From NCBI RefSeq assembly GCF_003670115.1, contig NZ_QQTY01000001.1, positions 1,196,526 to 1,260,525 of the forward strand: 64,000 nt of DNA. The letters are read 5' to 3'. The notes under the pieces were generated by a model that saw only the letters and a list, made by a program, of their open reading frames with translations, ran no database searches and was not told where the DNA came from. Within the stretch, counting starts at the first letter, position 1. The number at the start of each line of letters is the position of its first letter. Shown here in pieces: positions 8,482 to 18,003 of this stretch. The stretch comes from Natronorubrum halophilum. GTDB taxonomy: Archaea > Halobacteriota > Halobacteria > Halobacteriales > Natrialbaceae. The position numbers and the translations under genes are program-made.

Positions 8482-10137
8482 ATGGAGACACCGCTCATCG
8501 TCACCGACTTTCTCGAGCAGGCGCGGACACACTACGGCGGCGAAGAGGCCATCGTCGGCGCGGACGGTGACCGATTCACCTACGCGGAGTTCGGCGAGCG
8601 CGCTGACCGATTTTCGGCCGCGCTTCAGGAACGAGGGATCGAGAAGGGCGATCGGGTCGCCGTGCTCGATCCGAACACGCACTACCACCTCGAGGCGGCG
8701 TACGGAGCGATGCAGATCGGGGCGGTTTTTACGCCGTTGAACTACCGGCTGACGCCTGACGATTACGAGTACATCCTGTCCGATGCGGGCGTCGACGCGA
8801 TCTACGCGGATTACGAGTACGCCGACAAGATCGAGGCGATCCGCGACGAGATTCCGACGGAGACGTTCGTGACGAACGACCTCGAGCGCGTCGAGGGCGG
8901 TGGGGCCGACGAAGCCGGACGATCCTCGTCGTCGTCCGCCGGAGCGTGGGAAGATTTCGACGCGCTGCTCTCGTCGGCCGGTACCGAATTTGACCGACCC
9001 GAGATGAGCGAAGACGAGATCATCACGATCAACTACACCTCGGGGACGACGGGCGATCCGAAGGGCGTCTGCCGGACGCACCGAACCGAGAGCATCCACG
9101 CCTATCTAATGTCGATCTACCACGAGATCAGCGACGACGACGTCTACCTCTGGACGCTCCCGATGTTCCACGTCAACGGCTGGGGACACATCTACGCGGT
9201 GACCGGAATGGGCGCGACCCACGTCTGTACGCGCGGCGTCAATCCCGACGAGGTCGTCGAGGCGGTCACGACGGAAGACGTGTCGTTCCTCTGTGCCGCG
9301 CCGGCCGTTCTCAATCAGTTGATCGACTACTACGAGGCGCAGGGCGAACCCGAGATGATGGGCGCGAACAGAGTTCGGGCGACGACCGCCGGCAGCGCGC
9401 CGCCGGAGGCGACCATCCGCGCCGTCGAAGAGGAGTTCGGCTGGTACCTGAAACACCTCTACGGCGCGACCGAGACGGGGCCACTGATCACCATCTCCGA
9501 CGCCAAACGGCTCATGACCGACGAAAACCGCTTCGAACTCAAGAAGCGACAGGGGATGGGGATCCTCGGCACCGACGTTCGGGTCGTCGACGAAGACGGT
9601 GCGGACGTCCCTCGAGACGACGCGACGCTCGGCGAAGTCGTCGTCCGCGGCAACCAGGTGATGGACCGCTACTGGGACAAACCGGAGGCCACGGAGGAGG
9701 CGTTCAACGACCGCGTCGAGGGGTACTATCACACCGGCGACCTCGCGACGATGGACGAGAACGGGATGATCGCCATTCGCGATCGCAAGAAGGACATTAT
9801 CATCTCCGGCGGCGAGAACATCTCGAGCATCGAACTCGAGGACACTCTGTTCGATCACGACGCGGTCGCGGACGTGGCGATCATTCCAGCCCCGAGCGAG
9901 CAGTGGGGCGAGACGCCGAAAGCGTTCGTGGTGCCGACCAACGGCGATCCGGAGAACCCGCCAGTTGCGGCCGACGAGTTGACCGATTTCACTCGCGAGC
10001 GACTGGCGAGTTACAAGGTCGTCCACCGGATCGAGTACGTCGAGGAGTTACCGAAAACGGCGACCGGCAAGACCCAAAAGTACGAACTCCGTCAGGAGGA
10101 GTGGGACGACGAGGACCGACTGATTGGCGAAGGATAA
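8482..10137 (+). CDS. AMP-dependent acyl-CoA synthetase (fatty-acid--CoA ligase family)
   Basis: 551 residues, the usual length of the ANL superfamily. Visible motifs in order: INYTSGTTGDPKG (P-loop, about 178-190), YGATETG (A5), GYYHTGDLATMDENG (A7) and the C-terminal lysine motif PKTATGKTQK. The enzyme would adenylate a carboxylic acid and transfer it to CoA; the family member closest in feel is the medium/long-chain acyl-CoA ligase group, but the substrate cannot be read from sequence. A serine-rich insertion near residues 145-160 (RSSSSSAG) is a low-complexity loop. It stands alone, 126 bases after the DUF5305 gene. Confidence 0.88.
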   Translation: METPLIVTDFLEQARTHYGGEEAIVGADGDRFTYAEFGERADRFSAALQERGIEKGDRVAVLDPNTHYHLEAAYGAMQIGAVFTPLNYRLTPDDYEYILSDAGVDAIYADYEYADKIEAIRDEIPTETFVTNDLERVEGGGADEAGRSSSSSAGAWEDFDALLSSAGTEFDRPEMSEDEIITINYTSGTTGDPKGVCRTHRTESIHAYLMSIYHEISDDDVYLWTLPMFHVNGWGHIYAVTGMGATHVCTRGVNPDEVVEAVTTEDVSFLCAAPAVLNQLIDYYEAQGEPEMMGANRVRATTAGSAPPEATIRAVEEEFGWYLKHLYGATETGPLITISDAKRLMTDENRFELKKRQGMGILGTDVRVVDEDGADVPRDDATLGEVVVRGNQVMDRYWDKPEATEEAFNDRVEGYYHTGDLATMDENGMIAIRDRKKDIIISGGENISSIELEDTLFDHDAVADVAIIPAPSEQWGETPKAFVVPTNGDPENPPVAADELTDFTRERLASYKVVHRIEYVEELPKTATGKTQKYELRQEEWDDEDRLIGEG

Positions 10138-10296
10138 CGGACTAACCGTTCCGAATCGGGGCTATCGATCAACGGATTATCAATTCCTGACTAGCCAGTC
10201 AACTATCGATATTGGGCCGTAAGCGGCGTCTCGGACCACTTTACCAACTCAAGTTCGTTGTAATTATTTATGATGGTTCCTCCTCGTAAGGCTCAA

Positions 10297-10304
10297 CTTT
10301 TATG
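10297..10304 (+). promoter_or_regulatory. TATA box of the wHTH regulator
   Basis: CTTTTATG centred about 29 bases before the ATG at 10330. This position fixes that ATG as the start and excludes the longer frame opening at 10270. Confidence 0.6.
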
Positions 10305-10329
10305 CTGCTGGGACCTTTCGATTCGTAAT

Positions 10330-10623
10330 ATGGCAGAGACTGACGGGGAGGACATCGAAGACTTGCCACCGAGCGCCAAACTCGTCTTCAAGGTTCTCGA
10401 GTACGATGGGCCGTTGACCCAGAAGCAGATCGTCGAGGAATCGATGTTATCTGCCCGGACCGTCCGGTACGCACTCGAGCGGCTAGAGGAGATCGGAATC
10501 GTCGACGAGGATATCTACTTTGCGGACGCTCGACAGAGCCTCTATCGGATCGAAGACCCCGTCGCGGCCGATGGTAACGGTGTCGAAGAGTCCCCGAAAA
10601 AGGACGCCTGCTGTGCGGAATAA
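10330..10623 (+). CDS. MarR/TrmB-like winged-helix regulator
   Basis: 97 residues. An acidic N-terminus leads into a compact winged helix: PSAKLVFKVLEYDGP, then TQKQIVEESMLSARTVRYALERL as the recognition region, then a wing and an acidic tail ending DACCAE. It would bind DNA as a dimer; the target is unknown. The adjacent Cys pair at the C-terminus is a possible redox or metal-sensing feature. The TATA box 29 bases upstream argues for a leaderless mRNA. The next gene, a membrane protein, has its own promoter. Confidence 0.75.
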   Translation: MAETDGEDIEDLPPSAKLVFKVLEYDGPLTQKQIVEESMLSARTVRYALERLEEIGIVDEDIYFADARQSLYRIEDPVAADGNGVEESPKKDACCAE

Positions 10624-10642
10624 CCTGCGAGCAAACGGCAGG

Positions 10643-10650
10643 GTTATTTT
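10643..10650 (+). promoter_or_regulatory. TATA box of the four-TM membrane protein gene
   Basis: GTTATTTT in a GC-rich gap, about 27 bases before the ATG at 10673, consistent with a leaderless transcript. Confidence 0.5.
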
Positions 10651-10672
10651 GACGCGGTAACGGTCCCCTTGC

Positions 10673-11086
10673 ATGGACAAGGAGATGCTCCCGCGATGGG
10701 GGTGGCTGCTGGTCGGTCTGTTCGCGATGGCGGTCACCGCCAATCTGCTCAATTTCTTCGTACTCGGACCGGCCGGGCTCCCCGGAGAGTACGAGGTGAT
10801 CACGATCATCACCTCGATGGCCCCCGTATTGATCTACCTCGGCGTCTGGTACGACGAAGAGCGCCAGCAGTACTGGGATCGGTCGCGAGAGCACATCGTC
10901 GGTGATCTAGTGTTCATCGTGGTAGGGGCCGCGATCGGGTCGTCGATCGCACTCGTTAGCGTCATCGACTTCGGCCTGCCGCGGATCATTCAGGACGTCG
11001 GCGCGATGGCCGCAGGCTTCATGTTGGCGTGGGGACTGTTCTGGTGGCGCAACCCGGAGCTGTACCAGCGAGAGGCCGATCTCTGA
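10673..11086 (+). CDS. Small four-TM membrane protein, function unknown
   Basis: 137 residues with four hydrophobic segments (about 8-28, 43-60, 75-97, 102-122). The loop between the second and third is charged and aromatic (YDEERQQYWDRSREH), so both ends are likely cytoplasmic. I do not recognise the family. It is separated from the regulator upstream by 49 bases and converges with nadE downstream. Confidence 0.7.
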   Translation: MDKEMLPRWGWLLVGLFAMAVTANLLNFFVLGPAGLPGEYEVITIITSMAPVLIYLGVWYDEERQQYWDRSREHIVGDLVFIVVGAAIGSSIALVSVIDFGLPRIIQDVGAMAAGFMLAWGLFWWRNPELYQREADL

Positions 11087-11217
11087 CCGGGAGTAGGTCG
11101 ATTCGGTCTCTTGAGGAATCCAGCCGAGCATCGGGCTCTCGTCGCACGCTGTTGTGCTCCTCGAGCGACCGAGACGCCGTCGGCAATCGATGGATCGGCG
11201 GTGCTTTCGGCTTCCGT

Positions 11218-12117
11218 TCAGTCGGATCCGTCACCGCGTCCGGCGACGCCGGGTGTTGGCGGGGTCGCTCGTTTATGCTGGGTTTCGGCGCACAGCCACG
11301 CGATGGACCGTGCCGTCTCGCGGTCGATGTCGAGCGCATCCGCAGCGTCGCCGATCGGCTCGTCTTCGTCGACGAGTCGCTGTAACAGCGGATCGAGGAC
11401 GTCGTAGGGAGCCCCGAGTTCGTCGGCGTCGGTCTGGTCGGCCCAGAACCCCGCCGTCGGCTCCTTGCTGACGATTCGCCGCGGTACGCCGATCCGTTTC
11501 GCGAGCGCGCGCACCTCCGTCTTGTAGAGATCGCCGATCGGGTACGTATCAGCCGCGCCGTCACCGTACTTGGTGAAGTAGCCGAGCAACCACTCGGAGC
11601 GGTTCGCAGTCCCGAGGACGAGTCGCTGCTGGCGATTCGCCGCGTAGTACGCACAGACCATCCGCAACCGCGCGGTTACGTTCCCGATCGCGTGGTTTCG
11701 CTCGTGCGGGCGGTCGCGTTCGTCTCCCGCCGAGCGAGACTCGAGTTCGGTTCCAACCGTTTCTTTGAACGCCTCGAGGAGCGGTCGGAGCTGAATCTCT
11801 TCGAACTCGATTCCGAGCCCCTCCGCGATCGTTCGAGCCTCGCTCACACCGGTGTGTTCGGCTTTGTGGCAGGGAAGTCCGAGACCGAGCACTCGATCGC
11901 TTCCCAGCGCTTCGACGGCCAGCGCCGCCGTAACGGTGGAGTCGATCCCGCCGCTCATCGCGACGACGACGCCCTCGGCACCCGCGTCAGCGACGGTCGT
12001 CCGAATATCATCGGTGATCCGTGAGCGGACCGACTCGAGTCCCGGTCGGTCCGTGATGAACGAGCCGTTCGTGTGGCTGGTTTCCGAATAGACAACTGTC
12101 TTCCTATCTGCGGCCAT
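11218..12117 (-). CDS. nadE: NAD(+) synthetase, ammonia-dependent
   Basis: 299 residues from the ATG at 12117. It converts deamido-NAD to NAD with ATP and ammonia. The pyrophosphate-binding loop VVAMSGGIDSTVTAAL lies near residue 55, followed by GLGLPCHKAE, and NRSEWLLGYFTKYGDGAADTYPIGDLYKTEV in two conserved blocks. No glutaminase domain is present, so ammonia is the nitrogen donor. An ATG nine codons earlier (12144) is too close to the likely TATA element near 12160 to be preferred. The gene converges with the membrane protein gene upstream in coordinates. Confidence 0.92.
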   Translation of the reverse strand: MAADRKTVVYSETSHTNGSFITDRPGLESVRSRITDDIRTTVADAGAEGVVVAMSGGIDSTVTAALAVEALGSDRVLGLGLPCHKAEHTGVSEARTIAEGLGIEFEEIQLRPLLEAFKETVGTELESRSAGDERDRPHERNHAIGNVTARLRMVCAYYAANRQQRLVLGTANRSEWLLGYFTKYGDGAADTYPIGDLYKTEVRALAKRIGVPRRIVSKEPTAGFWADQTDADELGAPYDVLDPLLQRLVDEDEPIGDAADALDIDRETARSIAWLCAETQHKRATPPTPGVAGRGDGSD

Positions 12118-12337
12118 AGTGGTCAAACACCATCTGTTGTACATTGTGGTGAAACATTCGTATCGTATAAATGCTTACTCCTTAAACAGCTAGTAGTTCC
12201 AGATTGGGTAACGGTGACACGGTTGCCACCACCGTTCTCTGGGTTCCCCTCGAGCGGTTCCGACGGTTCATTCATCGAAGGATACAATTATATTCGAACA
12301 GTTTGATGGCGAACTACGGTCAGATTTCACTGCTGTC

Positions 12338-13393
12338 ATGTCCGCTCCCGACACATCCCAGACCCTCCGGCTCCGAATGCTCGTCGCGCTCGGATTGATC
12401 GTCTGCCTCCCGTTCGCGTTCGTTTACACGTTCGTCTTCCTCGCGAACACCATCGGCATCGCCCTCCTCGAGTGGGCCAACGAGCGGCCGTACCACGGCG
12501 AATTCTACGTCGATCCCCTCGTCCTGACAGTCGTCGTCCTCGGCGGGCTCGTCGTGCAGTACTACTTCGGCCCGCGAACGGTCCTCGGATCAGTCGGGGC
12601 TCGCGCCGTCGACGCGAGCGAGTACCCCGAGCTACACGCCACGGTGACCCGACTATCGACACAGGTCGACGTCGCGAAACCGGACGTCGCCATAGTCAGG
12701 AGTGGGGTCCCCAACGCCTTCGCCGTCGCCGGCGGCGGGACCGGGCGCATCGTCGTGACGAGCGAACTGCTCGAGACGCTTGAGGACGAGGAACTCGAGG
12801 CAGTCGTCGCCCACGAGCTCGCCCACCTGAAGAATCGGGATGCGAACCTGATGACCGTCGCGTGGCTGTTACCGACGCTCACGTACTACCTCGCGACCGC
12901 CGCGTTCTACGTGCTCTATGGGCTCTATCGACTGTTCGGTTCCGGATTCGGCGGCGGCTCGAGCCGTGGCGAGAACGACGGCCGCGGTCTCGTGGTCGCG
13001 ATCGTCGTCATCGTCGTCTGTGCCGTCGTGACGCTGACGGTCTCGGCGATGTTCTGGGCCGCAAGCGTGCTGTTCTATCGGGTCCTCTCGAGGCAGCGCG
13101 AGTACGCCGCCGATCGGGCCGCCACGGCGATCACGGGCTCGCCCGCGGCCCTCGCCGGTGCGCTCGAGAAGATCGACGAATCGATGCCTGACGTCCCGGA
13201 CGCGGACCTCCGGAAGCTCGACGGCGGCGCGGAGGCGCTGTATCTCGCGCCGCTCGAGTCCCGCGCGTTCGGGTCGAAGGAACTCGTCAGTACGGACATC
13301 TTCCCGGATACGCATCCACCGACGCAAGAACGGATCGAACGGCTACGCGATCTGGCCGCCGAAACCGGGACCGTGACCGAGACGAGACGATGA
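12338..13393 (+). CDS. htpX: HtpX-like membrane metalloprotease (M48)
   Basis: 351 residues. Two N-terminal membrane segments (about 13-38 and 55-72), the zinc motif VVAHELAHLKNRD (HExxH, about residues 150-160), two further membrane segments (about 170-195, 215-245), and a conserved third-ligand region SRQREYAADRAA. The family degrades misfolded membrane proteins at the cytoplasmic face. The C-terminus contains the usual DTHPPTQERIERL. It is somewhat longer than bacterial HtpX (about 290). Its stop overlaps the next start by four bases (ATGA), so the two genes are co-translated. An AT-rich element (AATTATAT) at 12287-12294 is a plausible promoter with a short leader. Confidence 0.92.
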   Translation: MSAPDTSQTLRLRMLVALGLIVCLPFAFVYTFVFLANTIGIALLEWANERPYHGEFYVDPLVLTVVVLGGLVVQYYFGPRTVLGSVGARAVDASEYPELHATVTRLSTQVDVAKPDVAIVRSGVPNAFAVAGGGTGRIVVTSELLETLEDEELEAVVAHELAHLKNRDANLMTVAWLLPTLTYYLATAAFYVLYGLYRLFGSGFGGGSSRGENDGRGLVVAIVVIVVCAVVTLTVSAMFWAASVLFYRVLSRQREYAADRAATAITGSPAALAGALEKIDESMPDVPDADLRKLDGGAEALYLAPLESRAFGSKELVSTDIFPDTHPPTQERIERLRDLAAETGTVTETRR

Positions 13394-14589
13394 CGGATGA
13401 TCGACTCACCCGCCGCCGACTGCTCGCGGCGACCGGACCCGGACTCGCGGCCGTAGTCGCCGGCTGTGGCTACCAGCCCGGCAGCGGCGAGATCGACTGG
13501 CACGAAGAGCGCACCACGTCCACCGGCCTGTCTCGCTCGAACGACGAAATCTGGCTCGGCGACGGTCGAACGCTGTTCCACGTCCGAAATCGGAGCGGCA
13601 CGTCAATCGAACACGATGGCGACTTCGGCTTTGCCAGCGTCGACGACGCCCGTGTCACCGCGTACGACTCGAGCGGACAGGTCGTCTGGGGCCTGAGCGC
13701 CGAGACCCAGTACGCGGGCGACCCCGCAGTCGCCCACGGGGCGGCGTACCTCTCGCTCGAGAACGGGCACGTAACAGCGCTCGAGAAGCCGACTGGCGAC
13801 GACGACCCGGAGCCGCGGTGGACGACCGACTGGGGCGGACCCGCCCTGTCGTTGCGCGCCGGTTCCGAACTGGTCGTCGGCGTCCACGACGATGGGCTTG
13901 TCTGCTTCGACGCGGACGACGGCGAGGAACGGTTCACGCTCGAGCGCGAGGCGGTCGGTGCGGACGAACTCATCGATGCAGGGGTCGCCGACGGGTGGGT
14001 GTGGTTGACGACGGCCGGTGGACCGAGCGCAGATGGGAACGTCGCCGAATTTACGCTACAAAGCATCACCGGCGACGGCAGCGTTCGATCGATGACCGCG
14101 CTCCAGGGATCACCGGACTGGCTGGAGACGAGCGGGACGAACGCGGTGGTCGGCGTCGACGGGACCGTCAGCGCCAGAACGCCGGCCGGTGATCGTCGGT
14201 TTTCGCTCGCACTCGAGGCCGGGACCGGGAACGGAACACCGATACTCGTCGACGAATCCGCTCGGCTCTACCACGACTCGAGGGGGGCGCTCGAGGCGAT
14301 AAACATCGCCGACGGCGAGGTCGCGTGGCGGCGGAACGACTATTCGTTTCGAGGAACGCCGGTCGCCGACGCCGATGGAATCTACGGGCAGGGGTCGGGA
14401 CCCGACATGAACGAGTGCGGGCTGGTCGCCGTGACGGGTGCCGGCGATCCGTGGTGGGGCGTCTCGTCGCTTGCGGCACTGGACTGCTCGGGCGACCTGT
14501 ACCTCGTCGACGACCGACTCGTCGTGGTCACTGACGATGGCATGTACGGGTTCCGAGCGGAGCCGGGACGGCGATGGACGGTCCTCTAA
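13390..14589 (+). CDS. PQQ-like beta-propeller lipoprotein
   Basis: 399 residues. Twin-arginine signal RRRLLAATGPG followed by a lipobox VVAGC, so it is exported folded and lipid-anchored. The mature part has repeated beta-propeller blades (for example SSGQVVWGLS, DDGLVCFDADDGEERFTLE, DGEVAWRRNDY) as in BamB/PQQ-like proteins; no PQQ ligand set can be assigned. It is translationally coupled to the HtpX gene, suggesting a role in envelope quality control, which is inference. It ends with a short basic tail. Confidence 0.85.
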   Translation: MTDDRLTRRRLLAATGPGLAAVVAGCGYQPGSGEIDWHEERTTSTGLSRSNDEIWLGDGRTLFHVRNRSGTSIEHDGDFGFASVDDARVTAYDSSGQVVWGLSAETQYAGDPAVAHGAAYLSLENGHVTALEKPTGDDDPEPRWTTDWGGPALSLRAGSELVVGVHDDGLVCFDADDGEERFTLEREAVGADELIDAGVADGWVWLTTAGGPSADGNVAEFTLQSITGDGSVRSMTALQGSPDWLETSGTNAVVGVDGTVSARTPAGDRRFSLALEAGTGNGTPILVDESARLYHDSRGALEAINIADGEVAWRRNDYSFRGTPVADADGIYGQGSGPDMNECGLVAVTGAGDPWWGVSSLAALDCSGDLYLVDDRLVVVTDDGMYGFRAEPGRRWTVL

Positions 14590-14666
14590 CCGAGGGCCAC
14601 AAGAGCCGCTCACTCCCGTTCGCTCCGGTTGCACCGCTCGCATTTCGAGGCGGCGAAGCCAGCCCA

Positions 14667-14824
14667 CTCACGCGATAGTCGCCTACGACGGCACGACCGT
14701 TACCGGGTCCTTCGCGATGGACCTTTTTCCGCTCGGGTCGCTAAAGCGACCACTCGCGCAAAAATCTCCACCAAAAAGCCGCTCACGCGATAGCCACCTA
14801 CGACGGCACGACCGTTACCGGGTC
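14667..14824 (+). repeat. Direct repeat of the 3' end of the PINc-KH gene
   Basis: A 43-base unit at 14782-14824, which covers the last codons and stop of the minus-strand gene, recurs at 14667-14709 with only two mismatches. The second copy still encodes KDPVTVVPS and stop in the same orientation. The distance is 115 bases. It may come from a local duplication or a recombination scar. Confidence 0.85.
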
Positions 14825-16672
14825 TTTCCGATCGATCGCTTGCTCTAACTCGTCCGCGATCGCACTCCCTCGAGACACCTGAATTTCTCCACCGCGACTC
14901 ACCGTCGCAGTGAACAGGTACTCGCCGGCGGCCTGGACCTCGACGGTCTCGCCGTGGTTGCCGTCGACGGGGATAACGATGTGTCGAGAGGTGATCTCGG
15001 GGGTGACGATCTCGCCCGCTACCCGTCCCCCTCCGGAACCGCCGTCGGCGCTGGCACCGGCACCGCGGCCCGCGCCGTAGTTAGGGTTCTCGTCGTGGGT
15101 GCGGACGTCGATGCTGATCCCCAGTCGGTTCTCGATGTCGGTGATCCGGCCGCCACCCTTCCCGATGACGTTCGAGATGTCGTTCTCCTCGACGTAGACG
15201 ACGGCCGTGTCCTGGCTCTTGAGGTGGACGTCGACGTGACCCTGGGCGATCGAGCGGATCTCCCGTTCGATCTCCTGTTTCGCGATGCGGTCGACGCCGG
15301 ATTCGTTCGCGGGACCGCCGTCCTCGTCTTTCAACGGCACGGTGACGACCTGCCGGTTGAAGGTGTAGATCTCGTACTCCGGCTCGTTGGTCTGGAAGTT
15401 CGTGATCTGAATCACGGGCCGGGCGAGGTCCTCCTCGGTGAGTCCGGCGGGTACCTTGACCTCCGTCTTGACGTCGTAGACGGTGTCGACCTCGCCGGCC
15501 TCGATGTAGATGACCGTGTCCACGACCTGCGGAATCATGCCGAGTTCGACCCGGCCCACGAGTCGCTGCAGCGCGTCGATCGCCCGCGTCGCGTGCACGA
15601 CGCCGATCATGCCGACGCCCGCGAGTCGCATGTCCGCGAAGACCTCGAAATCGTTCGTCTTGCGGACCTCGTCGTAGATGGTGTAGTCGGGTCGGACCAT
15701 CAGCAGGGCGTCCGCGGTTTTGGCCATCTCGCCGGCCAGTTCCGTGTACTGGGTGATCTCGGGGCCGACCTGCAGGTCCCGCGGCTTCTCCATCGTCTTG
15801 ACCGAGTAGTCGTTGTCGGAGATATAGCGGGCGACCGCCTGGGCGAACGTCGACTTCCCGGCTCCCGGCGCGCCCGAGATCAGGACGCCGCGCTGGCGCT
15901 CGAGCAGTCGCTCTTTCAACTCGTCGGCGTGCTCGTAGTCGTCGATGTCGGTCTGGGCGATCGGTCGGACGGCGGTGATCTCGATACCGTCGGAAAACGG
16001 CGGTCGACCGATGGCGATCCGGTAGTCCCGAAACTGGACGATCTGCATGCCCGGTTCGGAGAGTTCGATGAAGCCGCCGGTGGCCTCCTTGGCCGCGTCG
16101 ACGACCTCGCGGGCGTACTCGTCCATCGTGGCCTCGTCGGTCGGCTCGTCGGCGATCGCCTCGTAGCGCATCTCGCCGAGTTCGCCGCGTTTGGCCTTCG
16201 GCACGGCGTCGGTCTTGAGGTGGACGCTCATCGTCTGGTCGTCGAAGAACTCCTCGACGGCCAGCGTCCCCACCTCGCGGACTTCGGGGGAGACGTGTTC
16301 GACGTCGAGGCCCTTCGACTCGGCGACTTCGGCCTGGACGATGTCGCTCGTCAGGAAGGTTGCGCCGAGGTCCTCCGCGAGGTCGCGAATGAGCGCGTCG
16401 ATCTCGCCCTCGGAGGCGTGACCGCGCTCGATGGCGTTCGGCCGCTCGCCGACGTACTCGAGTTCGATCGTCCCCTCGTCGGCGAGATCCGCGAGTCGCT
16501 GGAGTTCCTCCAGGCCGTCCCAGCCGCTGTCGATCCCGTCGTTTGCCTGCGCCTCGAGTTCCGCGACGACGGCTTCGGGCACCGAAATCGTCGCTCCCTC
16601 GAACTGCCCATCGCCGATCGTCGCCGAAACGCGACCGTCGATGACTACGCTCGTATCCGGCACGACGTTCAT
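14798..16672 (-). CDS. PINc-ATPase-KH protein (PilT/VapC family ATPase)
   Basis: 624 residues. An N-terminal PIN nuclease domain begins at VPDTSVVIDG with acidic residues at the expected positions, then a central RecA/PilT-type ATPase with Walker A GAPGAGKST (near residue 267) and TIYDEVRKTNDFEVFADMRLAG, and a C-terminal KH RNA-binding motif NVIGKGGGRITDIE (near 499). Archaeal relatives are thought to act in RNA processing or quality control; no experimental function is assigned here. The start at 16672 is fixed by a TATA box 28 bases upstream and by the conserved first residues MNVVPDTSVV; the longer frame to 17032 has non-coding-like composition. Confidence 0.9.
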   Translation of the reverse strand: MNVVPDTSVVIDGRVSATIGDGQFEGATISVPEAVVAELEAQANDGIDSGWDGLEELQRLADLADEGTIELEYVGERPNAIERGHASEGEIDALIRDLAEDLGATFLTSDIVQAEVAESKGLDVEHVSPEVREVGTLAVEEFFDDQTMSVHLKTDAVPKAKRGELGEMRYEAIADEPTDEATMDEYAREVVDAAKEATGGFIELSEPGMQIVQFRDYRIAIGRPPFSDGIEITAVRPIAQTDIDDYEHADELKERLLERQRGVLISGAPGAGKSTFAQAVARYISDNDYSVKTMEKPRDLQVGPEITQYTELAGEMAKTADALLMVRPDYTIYDEVRKTNDFEVFADMRLAGVGMIGVVHATRAIDALQRLVGRVELGMIPQVVDTVIYIEAGEVDTVYDVKTEVKVPAGLTEEDLARPVIQITNFQTNEPEYEIYTFNRQVVTVPLKDEDGGPANESGVDRIAKQEIEREIRSIAQGHVDVHLKSQDTAVVYVEENDISNVIGKGGGRITDIENRLGISIDVRTHDENPNYGAGRGAGASADGGSGGGRVAGEIVTPEITSRHIVIPVDGNHGETVEVQAAGEYLFTATVSRGGEIQVSRGSAIADELEQAIDRKDPVTVVPS

Positions 16673-16695
16673 GGGCGACGATTTGGCTCCCGCGA

Positions 16696-16703
16696 GTATA
16701 AGG
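16696..16703 (-). promoter_or_regulatory. TATA box of the PINc-KH gene
   Basis: Minus-strand CTTATACT centred about 28 bases before the ATG at 16672. Confidence 0.6.
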
Positions 16704-16818
16704 CTGCGGGAGTCGGTCTCCGATCCGGTCGGCGGACGGCGTGAGACCGATCGACAACCCGCTACGGTGACGGACGGTTCGCGACGGACACAACACGGAT
16801 GACACCGTAGTCGAACGT

Positions 16819-17961
16819 ATGACCGTACGCGAGTTGACGCGCGACCTCGTTTCGATCCCGATCCACGAGGACGAGACGGCCGCGGGTGACTACATCGAAG
16901 CGTGGCTACGACGCGAAACCGACGCCGACGTGACTCGAGACGCCGCGGGGAACGTGATCGCACGACGCGGAACCGGTGGAGAAACGCTGGCGCTCGTCGG
17001 CCACCACGACGTCGTCGAACCGGCGGAGTCACAGCGCAGGATCCCGGCTTCGGACGCGGACGCCGCCCCCGAGTACGTCCTCGAGGAACGAGACGGTCGG
17101 CTCTACGGCCGCGGCGCGGCGGACATGAAAGGGGCGGTCGCGGCGGCGATGCTCGCGTTCCGGGACAGCGACGCGCGACGCACCTCGAGCGGCCGGACGC
17201 AGTCCGGCGACGCCGACCCGGACGGGGAACTCGTCTTCGCCAGTTTCGTCGGCGAGGAGGTCGGCGGGGTCGGCGCGCGCCACGCGATTGCGAACGGGTT
17301 CGCTCCCGAGTACGCCATCGTCGGCGAGGGATCGACCAACTACTCGGGACCCGACGTCACGGACGTCGCCGTCGCGCACAAGGGCCGCCGCGGGAGCACG
17401 ATCACGGCCCGCGGAACGGCGGCCCACGCCAGCGAGGCCAGTGTCGGCGAGAACGCCATCTACCGCGCTACCGACGCCGTCGATATCGTGCGTACTCTCG
17501 AGGCCCCGTCAGTTTCGGTCGCGGGCGAAACGCTCGAGGGGAGCCTCGTCGTCACCGAAATAGAGGGTGGGTCGGCGATGAACGTCGTTCCCGAGCGCTG
17601 CGAACTAACCGTCGACGAGCGAACGGTTCCGGGCGAACGGGCCGCCCTCGGGCGGGTCGAGGATCTCGAGGGAGTCACGTGGACCGTCGACCAGGACCTG
17701 CCGCCGATGCGCTGTGACGACGCGGCGTTCGCCCGGGCGGTCCTCGATGCCGCGAGCGACGTTCAGTCGGGATCGCCGGAACTGGTGACGAAACCCCACG
17801 CGACCGACGCGGGGTGGCTCTCGGAGGCGGGGACCGAGTGCGTGATCTACGGCCCGTCCGAACCCGGCGAGGCCCACACGAAAGACGAGAGCGTCTCGCT
17901 CGAGGTGCTCGAGCGGTGTCGGGAGACCTACCGGCGGGTGGCCGAGTCGTGGCTCAGCTAG
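16819..17961 (+). CDS. M20 family metallopeptidase (ArgE/DapE/ACY1 type)
   Basis: 380 residues. Zinc-ligand motifs of the family are visible: LVGHHDVVEP (His and catalytic Asp), GRGAADMKGAVAAAM (bridging Asp), FVGEEVGGVGA (catalytic Glu pair), and a late His near YGPSEPGEAHTKDE. It hydrolyses an amide bond of an N-acyl amino acid or dipeptide; the substrate is not determined by sequence. It diverges from the PINc-KH gene with a 146-base gap and converges with the universal stress protein gene. Confidence 0.88.
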   Translation: MTVRELTRDLVSIPIHEDETAAGDYIEAWLRRETDADVTRDAAGNVIARRGTGGETLALVGHHDVVEPAESQRRIPASDADAAPEYVLEERDGRLYGRGAADMKGAVAAAMLAFRDSDARRTSSGRTQSGDADPDGELVFASFVGEEVGGVGARHAIANGFAPEYAIVGEGSTNYSGPDVTDVAVAHKGRRGSTITARGTAAHASEASVGENAIYRATDAVDIVRTLEAPSVSVAGETLEGSLVVTEIEGGSAMNVVPERCELTVDERTVPGERAALGRVEDLEGVTWTVDQDLPPMRCDDAAFARAVLDAASDVQSGSPELVTKPHATDAGWLSEAGTECVIYGPSEPGEAHTKDESVSLEVLERCRETYRRVAESWLS

Positions 17962-18003
17962 CGCCACAAAACGAGCATCGGCGGCGGCAGCACGGGTTCG
18001 GCC

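Noticed and set aside
14954..16744. 596-codon plus-strand frame
   Set aside because: It is antisense to the PINc-ATPase-KH gene, which has Walker, PIN and KH motifs; the plus frame has no motif and mirrors the codon bias of the real gene.
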